8,037 nucleotides of DNA, taken from assembly GCA_041672465.1 (NCBI GenBank), contig JBAYZO010000067.1, positions 1 through 8,037 on the forward strand, in the 5' to 3' direction. Positions 1 to 5,505 of this stretch are shown piece after piece. The position numbers were made by a program, and so were the translations under genes. This DNA is from UBA1206 sp041672465 (lineage in GTDB: Bacteria; Bacillota; Clostridia; Oscillospirales; CAG-382). The first letter of the stretch is position 1. Every line of letters starts with the position of its first letter. Under the pieces are notes generated by a model, which searched no databases, was not told where the DNA came from, and saw nothing but the letters and a program-made list of their open reading frames with translations.

Positions 1-224
1 AATAACAAGCTTTTGTGGGTCGTTTAATGTAACAAAATCTCAATAATGTTACCATAGGTAAATTTACCGCCGAAAAGATACTTAAACAAAAAAATAAAAG
101 CAAAAAACAAAAAACAAACAAAAAAGCTTTGATTGTCATTGGAATCGGGCTTTTTTTATTTTTAGCGGCGGCTGAAGTTTAGTTAAATTTTTGCTTAAAA
201 TTTGTTTTTTAGCTGTATAATTAT
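1..224. other. Left-edge AT-rich region, no supported gene
   Basis: I find no gene here with a start codon and ribosome binding site. One plus-strand frame is open from 33 to a TAG at 180-182. It reads as a lysine-rich stretch followed by a hydrophobic run (ALIVIGIGLFLFLAAAEV), like the end of a membrane protein. That frame has no ATG, GTG or plausible TTG start, and a TAA precedes it at 30-32, so it is at best a gene remnant. Positions 120-156 also contain a weak A-rich/T-rich inverted repeat (AAAAAAGC against GCTTTTTT with GATT/AATC inside) followed by a T run, which could be a poor terminator for something to the left. Confidence 0.4.
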
Positions 225-251
225 AAAAAGCAGGCGTATAACCTGCTTTTT
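225..251 (-). terminator. Rho-independent terminator after the Ldh2-family gene
   Basis: The arms AAAAAGCAGG (225-234) and CCTGCTTTTT (242-251) form a perfect 10-bp stem with a 7-base loop. The A tract on one side and T tract on the other make it potentially bidirectional. On the minus strand it lies about 20 bases after the TAA stop of the dehydrogenase gene at 271, so that gene is its most likely client. Confidence 0.85.
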
Positions 252-270
252 AGCAATAAATCAAGTAAGG

Positions 271-1374
271 TTATTCTTCCCAAGGGAAGACATAGCCAAG
301 GTTCAGCTCGTCTCTGACTTCGGACATCTCTTTTTGCACCGCCTCGTTTATCGGCACGCCGGCGGCTTTTCTTTCCTGCCACATAATCCATTCTTTTTCG
401 CCGGCGGTATATATTCTCTCCTCGCCGGGCGCTTTTTCGGAGGCTCTCAGCTCGCGGAGTATATCGCCGGCTGTTTTTTTAAACTCGTCCTCCCCCATAA
501 AGGCGTTTGTGTCTATGGCTATAAAGAAGTGACCCAAATGGAAAGGCGAAGGTTTTCCGTCTTTCTTCCCCGTGAGCATGGTGAGGAAGTTCCCCTGCTG
601 AAGCGCGGCGGAAAGGATTTCAACCACCGTGGCGTAGCCGTAGCCCTTGTAGCCGGCGAGTTCCTCGCCTATCCCGCCAAGCGGCGCGAGCGCGGCTTGA
701 CCCGTGGTGAGTTGGTCAAGAATTTGAACTGAATCGGTGAGAGCGCTCCCGTCCCTGCCTATGACCATCCCCGCGGGGGTGCTCAGCCCCGAGCGGGCGA
801 AGTATTCGATTTTTCCCCGCTGGGTTATGGAAGTGGCGCAGTCAAGCACAAAAGGGAAGTCCTCGTCGGTTGGCAGGCCTATTGTGAGCGGATTTGTGCC
901 GAGCATATTCTCAACGCCGAAAGTCGGGGCGATCGACGGGCGGGCGTTTGTCCCCGTCATGCCTATCATACCGGCCTTTGTCGCCATGGTGACATAATAG
1001 CCCGCTATGCCGTAATGGCAGGAATTTCTCACTGCGACCATTCCCATACCGTACTTTTTCGCCTTTTCTATTGCCATGCTCATGGCTTTGTAGCCGATGA
1101 CCTGACCCATGCCGTCGTGACCGTCGGCAACGGCTGTGGTGAAGGTTTCTCTCACAACCTCAAAATTTGTGACGGGGTTTTGAATCCCGGCTTTTATCCT
1201 GTCGATATAAATGGGTTTAAAACGGTTTACTCCATGGCTTTCAATGCCGCGGCGGTCCGATTCCAAAAGAACGTCGGCGCAGATTTCCGCGTCTTCTCTC
1301 GGAACCCCCGCGCCCGCGAAAGCGTCGGTGATAAAGGGAATAAGTATGTCCCAGCTGCAGGTGACTTTTGACAT
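271..1374 (-). CDS. Ldh2/malate-lactate dehydrogenase family NAD(P)-dependent oxidoreductase
   Basis: This 367-residue protein is full length for the Ldh2 family (malate, L-lactate, ureidoglycolate and related 2-hydroxyacid dehydrogenases, distinct from classical Rossmann-fold LDH/MDH). Family hallmarks are visible in order: RRGIESHGVNRF with His47 (residues 41-52); DGHDGMGQ (84-91); VRNSCHYGIAGYY with His120 (115-127); a nucleotide-binding stretch GMIGMTGTNA to LGTNPL (135-163); LDCATSITQRGKIE (177-190); and APLGGIGEELAGYKGYG (230-246). It is expected to be cytosolic and to interconvert a 2-oxoacid and a 2-hydroxyacid with NAD(P)H. The true substrate cannot be read from sequence, and malate, lactate or ureidoglycolate remain possible. 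The ATG at 1372-1374 is preceded by AAAGGA about 13 bases upstream. The gene has its own promoter (1464-1492) and terminator (225-251), so it appears monocistronic. No neighbour suggests an allantoin or sugar pathway. Confidence 0.93.
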   Translation of the reverse strand: MSKVTCSWDILIPFITDAFAGAGVPREDAEICADVLLESDRRGIESHGVNRFKPIYIDRIKAGIQNPVTNFEVVRETFTTAVADGHDGMGQVIGYKAMSMAIEKAKKYGMGMVAVRNSCHYGIAGYYVTMATKAGMIGMTGTNARPSIAPTFGVENMLGTNPLTIGLPTDEDFPFVLDCATSITQRGKIEYFARSGLSTPAGMVIGRDGSALTDSVQILDQLTTGQAALAPLGGIGEELAGYKGYGYATVVEILSAALQQGNFLTMLTGKKDGKPSPFHLGHFFIAIDTNAFMGEDEFKKTAGDILRELRASEKAPGEERIYTAGEKEWIMWQERKAAGVPINEAVQKEMSEVRDELNLGYVFPWEE

Positions 1375-1463
1375 AAAAACTATCCAGTCCTTTCGATTTT
1401 GTCATGGGAACTTTATTTTTCGGCAAAGCCGGAATATAAGTCTAAACCCGTTATGACTCCACC

Positions 1464-1492
1464 ATTATATTACACCTGTTTCACCTTGTCAA
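1464..1492 (-). promoter_or_regulatory. Consensus sigma-A promoter for the Ldh2-family gene
   Basis: On the minus strand TTGACA (1487-1492) and TATAAT (1464-1469) are separated by exactly 17 bases, a perfect match to the housekeeping bacterial promoter consensus. It sits about 90 bases upstream of the dehydrogenase ATG and 33 bases past the stop of the preceding small gene. The leader contains a short CGGC/GCCG hairpin (1421-1431) with no T tract, so it is not a terminator. The near-perfect promoter suggests strong constitutive expression unless repressed. Confidence 0.85.
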
Positions 1493-1524
1493 TAATCGAG
1501 CGTCAAAATAACAACAAAACAAAA

Positions 1525-1746
1525 TTAATCAAAAACGCGGGTGATATCAGCCATTACAAAAAAGAAAATACCCTCCAAAAGACAAGCGGAGTAAATTTCG
1601 GTTGCCGCCTTCAGCTTTGCGGTATATGTCATATCTCCCCGGGCAAGCGCGGCGTAGCACACATATACGGCAGTGGATATCGCCACTATAAGGCGGAGTA
1701 TGTAAATGGGGATATTTTCCCTTTTCGGTTTAAGTATCGTTTTCAT
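1525..1746 (-). CDS. Small two-helix membrane protein, unknown function
   Basis: This is a 73-residue protein I do not recognise. A basic N-terminus (KPKRE, residues 6-10) is followed by a hydrophobic segment at about 12-35 (IPIYILRLIVAISTAVYVCY), a polar loop at 36-46, and a second hydrophobic segment at about 47-66 with an internal Glu (E58). By the positive-inside rule the N-terminus is probably cytoplasmic. I chose the ATG at 1744-1746 because AAAGGA lies 9 bases upstream; an in-frame ATG three codons earlier (1753-1755) directly abuts that Shine-Dalgarno sequence and is too close. A terminator separates it from the M23 gene upstream and a strong promoter from the dehydrogenase downstream, so it is probably its own transcript. 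Clear RBS and plausible topology support a real gene, but no homologue is claimed. Confidence 0.65.
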   Translation of the reverse strand: MKTILKPKRENIPIYILRLIVAISTAVYVCYAALARGDMTYTAKLKAATEIYSACLLEGIFFFVMADITRVFD

Positions 1747-1799
1747 TTTAACCATTCCTTTCTGCGGGGTATACTATATTTTTGTTTTTTAATTATAAA

Positions 1800-1829
1800 G
1801 GCCGCTTTTAGCGTTGTTGTAAAGCGGCC
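1800..1829 (-). terminator. Hairpin terminator after the M23-like gene
   Basis: GGCCGCTTT (1800-1808) and AAAGCGGCC (1821-1829) form a perfect 9-bp, GC-rich stem around a 12-base loop. Read on the minus strand it lies about 50 bases past the stop of the M23-like gene and is followed by TTTATAATT, a modest U tract. It probably ends the DUF4358/M23 transcript. Confidence 0.65.
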
Positions 1830-1847
1830 GGTTGATAATAAGTGTTA

Positions 1848-1877
1848 TTATTTAGTTATTTAGTTATTTAGTTATTT
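1848..1877. repeat. 8-bp microsatellite abutting the M23-like stop codon
   Basis: TTATTTAG is repeated three times in perfect tandem (1848-1855, 1856-1863, 1864-1871), followed by a partial fourth copy TTATTT (1872-1877) that touches the TGA stop of the M23-like gene (complement of 1877-1879). Read on the minus strand each unit contains two TAA triplets, and the 8-base period steps through all three frames. Confidence 0.8.
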
Positions 1878-3478
1878 CAGTTAAAGGGAGGTTTTATAAA
1901 CAGCCCGCCCGCGCTTATCATAAACCTAAGCGACGGCCGAAGCGTGTAGGGGCTGACCCCGGCGAACCCCAAGCCTCCGCCTTTGTTTATTTTGTCCCCG
2001 ACGTCCCTTTCAAGGGCGGAAAGCCCGCAGTACCAGCTGCAAACCCCGTTCCCGTGGTCGATGACGATAAAGTTGCCGAGCGTGGGCGAAAATCCGGTGT
2101 AGACCACAACCCCGCTTCCCGCGGCGGAGACCCTTGAGTTTTCTATAACTTCGTAATCATAGCCGTCAGAGTAAAACACGGCGGTGTCCGTGGTGTTGTC
2201 AATGTTTACAATAACCCGCCCGCCAAAAGACGTTGTCACGCTTCCGTTTGGAGTGGGGGGCGAAAAGCTGTCAAGCAGTGAATAAGTTAAAACCCCCAAG
2301 TTTGAATAAACATTGTCTATAATATCGCTCAGCGCCGCCATCGCGTCGTTGCCTAGCCTCAGCGCGAAGTCTTCCGCCGAAACGTTCAGGCGGGTAATCT
2401 CCCCGCGGTCTTCCCTTGGTTGCCCGGTGACGGAAACGCGCGAAGTGCCGTGGTTGTCCCCCACGGTGTATTCAATGTCATATTCGCCGGGGATGTTCTC
2501 ATCCGAGACGGCGAGAATCGCGGTCTTGACCCCTTCGTTTTCGGTGAAATAAAGCTTTCCCACCTTAAGCGCGGTGCGGAGGACAACGTCCTCGTCGTCG
2601 TTGAGATGCCGGGCGTCAATCCGTATATAACCGCCGATTTCGGCCGTGGTCTGTAAAAATGACACCTGAGCGGGTATGTCGTACAAGAGAAAAAACGAAT
2701 ACTCCGCCTCGCCGTGACAGCGGCTGTCGCCGGTTTGTCTCCAGAGCGCGGTTAAACTCACCTGCAGCAGCGTGTCCTTGCCGAAAATCATGCTCCCGAT
2801 ATCGCTTTGCCCTATCAGCGCGCCGTTTTGGTCGGTTATGGTTATGGCCGTTGAGTCGGGCTTGCGGGAGAACTCAATTATGTTTTCCCTGTCGGAGTAA
2901 ACCGTGTACCGCTCTTCTTTGGGCTTTGTCTCCCCTTCGTTGTAGTCGGTGTATGAGCCGTCAATTTTTTTATATCCCCATTCGTACTCGACCGGTTTTA
3001 CGGCGGATCTCATATTCCCCGACACCACATACATCTCCGGCATAAAGAATTCGCTGTAAAGATAAGAAAATTCCTGCCTTGACAAAAGCGCTTTCGCGGC
3101 GTTTTCCCCAATCAAACAGTATCCTCCGTCCGCGTCCCCGAACATACACCCCGTGGCGGAAAGCTCGGCGTAAAGGCTGTATGACTTCACCCCGTTGTCT
3201 TTAACAAAGCTGACTGAAACGGGATGAACTTTATCGGGATCGGTGACGGGAAGTGTGAGCTTTGAGGCGTTCAACAAGGCGTTTACATAAAAAGAAACCG
3301 AATCCATATCGTCGAAAACGACCGTATTTCCGTTTGGAAAGGTCAGTTCCACTTTTCGCACGTTGTCTTCCGTAACGCCCTCGTTGGAATATATTATGGC
3401 GAAGTAAGCGATAAAGGCCATTGGTATGCAAAGCAGAAAGCATATCAAAGCGGTTTTGCTCTTATGCCGGTGTTTCAT
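1877..3478 (-). CDS. Membrane-anchored protein with degenerate M23/LytM domain
   Basis: This 533-residue protein has a basic N-terminus (MKHRHKSK) and one hydrophobic segment at about 9-31, consistent with a signal anchor and an extracytoplasmic body. Residues about 270-355 look like a beta-rich, Ig-like region ending in an IPGEYDIEYTVGDN segment. The C-terminal part (about 415-533) aligns by pattern with M23 (LytM) domains: SFGGR, SAAGSGVVVYTG, GNFIVIDHGNG, and VGDKINKGGGLGFAG. The metal and catalytic residues are mostly gone. HxGxD is S437-D-G-Y-D441, the Tyr-x-His site is Y483-C-G485, and the usual P-H-L-H-F is P515-S-L-R518-F. Only the aspartate remains, so it probably binds rather than cuts; SpoIIQ is a known example of a non-catalytic LytM protein in spore formers. 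The start has AAGGGGG (3484-3490) at good spacing. It follows the DUF4358 gene by 46 bases, probably in one operon. Confidence 0.85.
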   Translation of the reverse strand: MKHRHKSKTALICFLLCIPMAFIAYFAIIYSNEGVTEDNVRKVELTFPNGNTVVFDDMDSVSFYVNALLNASKLTLPVTDPDKVHPVSVSFVKDNGVKSYSLYAELSATGCMFGDADGGYCLIGENAAKALLSRQEFSYLYSEFFMPEMYVVSGNMRSAVKPVEYEWGYKKIDGSYTDYNEGETKPKEERYTVYSDRENIIEFSRKPDSTAITITDQNGALIGQSDIGSMIFGKDTLLQVSLTALWRQTGDSRCHGEAEYSFFLLYDIPAQVSFLQTTAEIGGYIRIDARHLNDDEDVVLRTALKVGKLYFTENEGVKTAILAVSDENIPGEYDIEYTVGDNHGTSRVSVTGQPREDRGEITRLNVSAEDFALRLGNDAMAALSDIIDNVYSNLGVLTYSLLDSFSPPTPNGSVTTSFGGRVIVNIDNTTDTAVFYSDGYDYEVIENSRVSAAGSGVVVYTGFSPTLGNFIVIDHGNGVCSWYCGLSALERDVGDKINKGGGLGFAGVSPYTLRPSLRFMISAGGLFIKPPFN

Positions 3479-3494
3479 CGCGTCCCCCTTGTTC

Positions 3495-3523
3495 CCCGGT
3501 AATAATATAAAAGACGAACCGGG
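3495..3523 (-). other. Intercistronic inverted repeat between DUF4358 and M23-like genes
   Basis: CCCGGT (3495-3500) and ACCGGG (3518-3523) can pair as a 6-bp GC-rich stem around a 17-base AT-rich loop, filling the gap between the two genes. No U tract follows on the minus strand, so it is not a good terminator. It may affect mRNA processing or relative expression; this is inference. Confidence 0.4.
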
Positions 3524-3524
3524 T

Positions 3525-4007
3525 TTAGCTCAGGTATTCGTTAATGATTTTTAGAATTCCGTTTTTCTTTGGGGACATTACGAGATAAACATAATTGCCC
3601 TCTATTTTTGTCACCGCGTTTTTCGCTACCGCGTAGTTGTCGGCGTTGTATTTCTCTTGGTAGGTTTTTGTGTCGTTTACAAACATATCGAGCGCCGCTT
3701 TTATTTTCCCGGCGTTTTCCCGGCTTGTGGCTTTAAAGAAAGCAATGGTTTCCACCCCCGCGCTCTCAAGGGGTATCTTAAAATAACCCTCCGAATAAAG
3801 GTCTTCGGTAATTAAAAAGTCGTCATACAGCCTGTCGACGTCATAGGGGAAAAGTATGCCCTCGGCGTTGGCGTCCTGAATTTTTTCAAAAAGCTCGTCA
3901 ATGCTGATAGTAAGGGTTTTTTCCTTGCTTTCGCAGGAGTAAAAAGATAACGCCGTTAAAGCCGCCAAAACAAGACAAATTACCTTTATAACTGATTTGT
4001 TTTTCAT
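3525..4007 (-). CDS. DUF4358-family putative lipoprotein
   Basis: This 160-residue exported protein has a basic start (MKNKSVIK), a hydrophobic core at about 6-22, and Cys25 in FYSC, an imperfect lipobox. The mature part resembles DUF4358 proteins: ISIDELFEKI, the DRLYDDFLI element, a central strand-rich VETIAFFKA segment, a helix with KIKAALDMFV then QEKYNADNYAVAKNA, and a closing KIEGNYVYLVMSP strand and C-terminal helix. The molecular function of this family is not established as far as I know. As I recall, such genes often sit beside SGNH hydrolase genes in Clostridia, as here. I chose the ATG at 4005-4007, giving a proper signal peptide; AAAGGA lies 12 bases upstream, abutting an earlier in-frame ATG at 4017-4019. 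No clear promoter is visible between it and the repeats at 4081, so it may be read from the SGNH promoter. The M23-like gene follows 46 bases downstream. Confidence 0.85.
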   Translation of the reverse strand: MKNKSVIKVICLVLAALTALSFYSCESKEKTLTISIDELFEKIQDANAEGILFPYDVDRLYDDFLITEDLYSEGYFKIPLESAGVETIAFFKATSRENAGKIKAALDMFVNDTKTYQEKYNADNYAVAKNAVTKIEGNYVYLVMSPKKNGILKIINEYLS

Positions 4008-4080
4008 ATTTGTAACCATTCCTTTTGATTGCGCCAAAGCTTTTTAATATTAATTCAGAGAAATATAAACTATTAATTGA

Positions 4081-4321
4081 TTGAAAGATTTATCTTTTTA
4101 TCCTTACTAATTCGGAGAACAGCAAGCTTTTTGTCGGTTTCGCGTTAGCGAAATTGCAGTTGTTTAAACTGCAAAGACAAAAATTTGCGCTTGAAAGATT
4201 TATCTTTTTATCCTTATTAATTCGGAGAACAGCAAGCTTTTTGATGGTTTCGCGACAGCGAAATGGAAATTGAAAAATTTCAAAATCAAAAAGTTGCGCT
4301 TGAAAGACAACGTCTTTCAAG
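4081..4321. repeat. Tandem pair of 110-bp palindromic repeat elements
   Basis: Two copies start at 4081 and 4191, a period of 110 bases; the first 64 bases match at 61 of 64 positions (4081-4144 against 4191-4254). Each copy has the same modules: AAAGAT-TT-ATCTTT, then ATTCGGAGAACAGCAAGC, then hairpin TTTCGC/GCGAAA (4138-4143 with 4148-4153; 4248-4253 with 4258-4263), then a second hairpin. The second hairpin differs in sequence but keeps pairing: TTGCAGTT/AACTGCAA (4154-4161 with 4167-4174) in copy 1, and TTGAAA/TTTCAA (4270-4275 with 4278-4283) in copy 2. The array ends with CTTGAAAGAC-AAC-GTCTTTCAAG (4299-4321), a perfect 10-bp stem that contains the SGNH stop codon. I see no transposase. 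This looks like a REP- or MITE-like element family. Confidence 0.9.
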
Positions 4322-5333
4322 AGTTGCGTGTGTATAACGGCATGCTCTCCGGGTTTTCCCAAGCGTTTATCCCTTTTAGGTAAGCGTAGTTTCTGAGAGT
4401 GGCGGCCCAAAAGCAATAAGCTTCAGTCGTCAGGTGACAGCCGTTGTTGGAGGCGGTCTTCTCATAATCGCGGCAATACTTGTCGGCAAGCACGTTCCCG
4501 TCCATTAAAAAAGTTGAGACGTCAATAAAATCAATTCCGTTTTCGTTGCAGTAGTCAAGCACTTTATTGTTGAGCGAGGAGATATTTCCGTTGTTCAACG
4601 AGGGGTAGTCGTTAAAGTTATAAACCATATATGTGTTACTTAAAATTACTATAGCCACGTCCGGGTTTTTTTGCCTGACCGATTCAATAAGCTTTATTGT
4701 GGTGTTATATGTGCCTTGGACTTTATCCCCGGAGTGGAGGGAAAGCTCGTTTAGCGCCATGACGGAAATATAAACCGTGTCCACGCCCGAGACCTCCACC
4801 GCGTCGGCGGAGTTCATTTTAACCTTTTGATAGGTCGGGTGCCAGCTTGATTCCGTCACGGGTTTGGAATCTTCAAGGGAGGAAAAGTTCGACGATGAAA
4901 ATATTGCGCATTTGCCGAGAAACTTCGGGTTTGACGCGCGCTGGCTTGAAATAAAGTTATAAAAATGCACCATTATGGAGTTGCCGATAAACATGGAGTT
5001 TTGAAAATACTCGTCGTATTCCGAAACGCCTAAATTGCTTATGGTCAGCCCCTCAAAGGTTTTATAAGGGAGGTCTATCTCGATTTGCGAAGGCTCTTCA
5101 GAGGGGGGTTCCGACTCCTCGCCGCTTGAAATATCGCCGCTCGGCGGTTCGGTTGAGGGCTCCCCGCTTTCCGGCTGTAAAGTTTCTTCAGATGATGGAT
5201 TTAAAGGGTCTCCCGATGAGGTCCCGGGAGAGGAAGGGTCTTCGCTTGTGTCAAACGGGAGGCTTACACATGACACGACTACGAACAAAATGACAAATAT
5301 TGACAACGCCAACGTAAACGCCTTGATCTTCAT
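4317..5333 (-). CDS. SGNH/GDSL-like hydrolase-fold lipoprotein
   Basis: This 338-residue protein has a hydrophobic signal at about 5-21 and lipobox VVSC (Cys22), then a long Ser/Pro/Glu/Thr-rich linker (about 25-85) that would hold the domain off the membrane. The SGNH-type domain spans about 90-325. Block I is FIGNSIM with candidate nucleophile Ser119, having Asn118 where Asp is usual. Block III is ALNEL with Asn195. The C-terminal block is NGCHLT with His300, having Asn297 where the partner Asp is expected. These proteins typically act as esterases or O-acyl transferases on envelope glycans; the two Asn substitutions make catalysis uncertain. The ATG at 5331-5333 has AAGGAG (complement of 5341-5346) 7 bases away and is much better supported than in-frame codons upstream. 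A consensus promoter lies at 5368-5396. Its last codons and TGA are made by the repeat hairpin at 4299-4321. DUF4358 and M23-like genes follow downstream. Confidence 0.82.
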   Translation of the reverse strand: MKIKAFTLALSIFVILFVVVSCVSLPFDTSEDPSSPGTSSGDPLNPSSEETLQPESGEPSTEPPSGDISSGEESEPPSEEPSQIEIDLPYKTFEGLTISNLGVSEYDEYFQNSMFIGNSIMVHFYNFISSQRASNPKFLGKCAIFSSSNFSSLEDSKPVTESSWHPTYQKVKMNSADAVEVSGVDTVYISVMALNELSLHSGDKVQGTYNTTIKLIESVRQKNPDVAIVILSNTYMVYNFNDYPSLNNGNISSLNNKVLDYCNENGIDFIDVSTFLMDGNVLADKYCRDYEKTASNNGCHLTTEAYCFWAATLRNYAYLKGINAWENPESMPLYTRNS

Positions 5334-5367
5334 TGTCCGGCTCCTTAGCTTATCCGATTTACATAAT

Positions 5368-5396
5368 ATTATATATAACCCCTTTAAATAAGTCAA
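5368..5396 (-). promoter_or_regulatory. Sigma-A type promoter for the SGNH gene
   Basis: On the minus strand TTGACT (5391-5396) and TATAAT (5368-5373) are separated by 17 bases, one mismatch from the housekeeping consensus. It lies 35 bases upstream of the SGNH ATG, which has an AAGGAG ribosome binding site. I could not find an equally good promoter facing the divergent gerA gene in 5397-5490, which would fit a sporulation sigma factor for gerA, though no convincing sigma-G pair was found either. Confidence 0.8.
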
Positions 5397-5505
5397 TAGA
5401 AACAGACAAACAAAAATATGAAAAATCTGAATGGAATAAATTTTTAAAAGAGGAAAATAATATCATAAGGCAAAGAAAACAAAAAACTGCAAAGGCGGTG
5501 AAATA

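Noticed and set aside
202..732. Long plus-strand reading frame opposite the dehydrogenase gene
   Set aside because: It is antisense to a full-length Ldh2-family protein with conserved motifs, its start lies beside a terminator hairpin, and the translation shows no family pattern.
1421..1431. CGGC-AAA-GCCG hairpin in the dehydrogenase leader as an attenuator or riboswitch
   Set aside because: The stem is only 4 bp with no U tract and no larger conserved fold, so no regulatory RNA can be supported.
3495..3535. tRNA-like fragment (GGTTCG on the minus strand near GAGCTAAACC)
   Set aside because: No cloverleaf, anticodon arm or acceptor stem can be formed; the resemblance is limited to a few bases.
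4081..4321. Insertion sequence
   Set aside because: There is no transposase frame, and the units are short nested palindromes; a non-autonomous or REP-like repeat fits better.
4090..4416. 108-codon minus-strand reading frame across the repeats
   Set aside because: It lies in the palindromic repeat array and overlaps the well-supported SGNH gene in another frame; no ribosome binding site or protein-like pattern supports it.
5420..5490. Sigma-G type promoter for gerA (CATAA at 5464 with GAATA at 5434)
   Set aside because: Spacing of about 25 bases is too long for a sigma-G promoter and the -10 match is poor; expected from family biology but not supported by the sequence.
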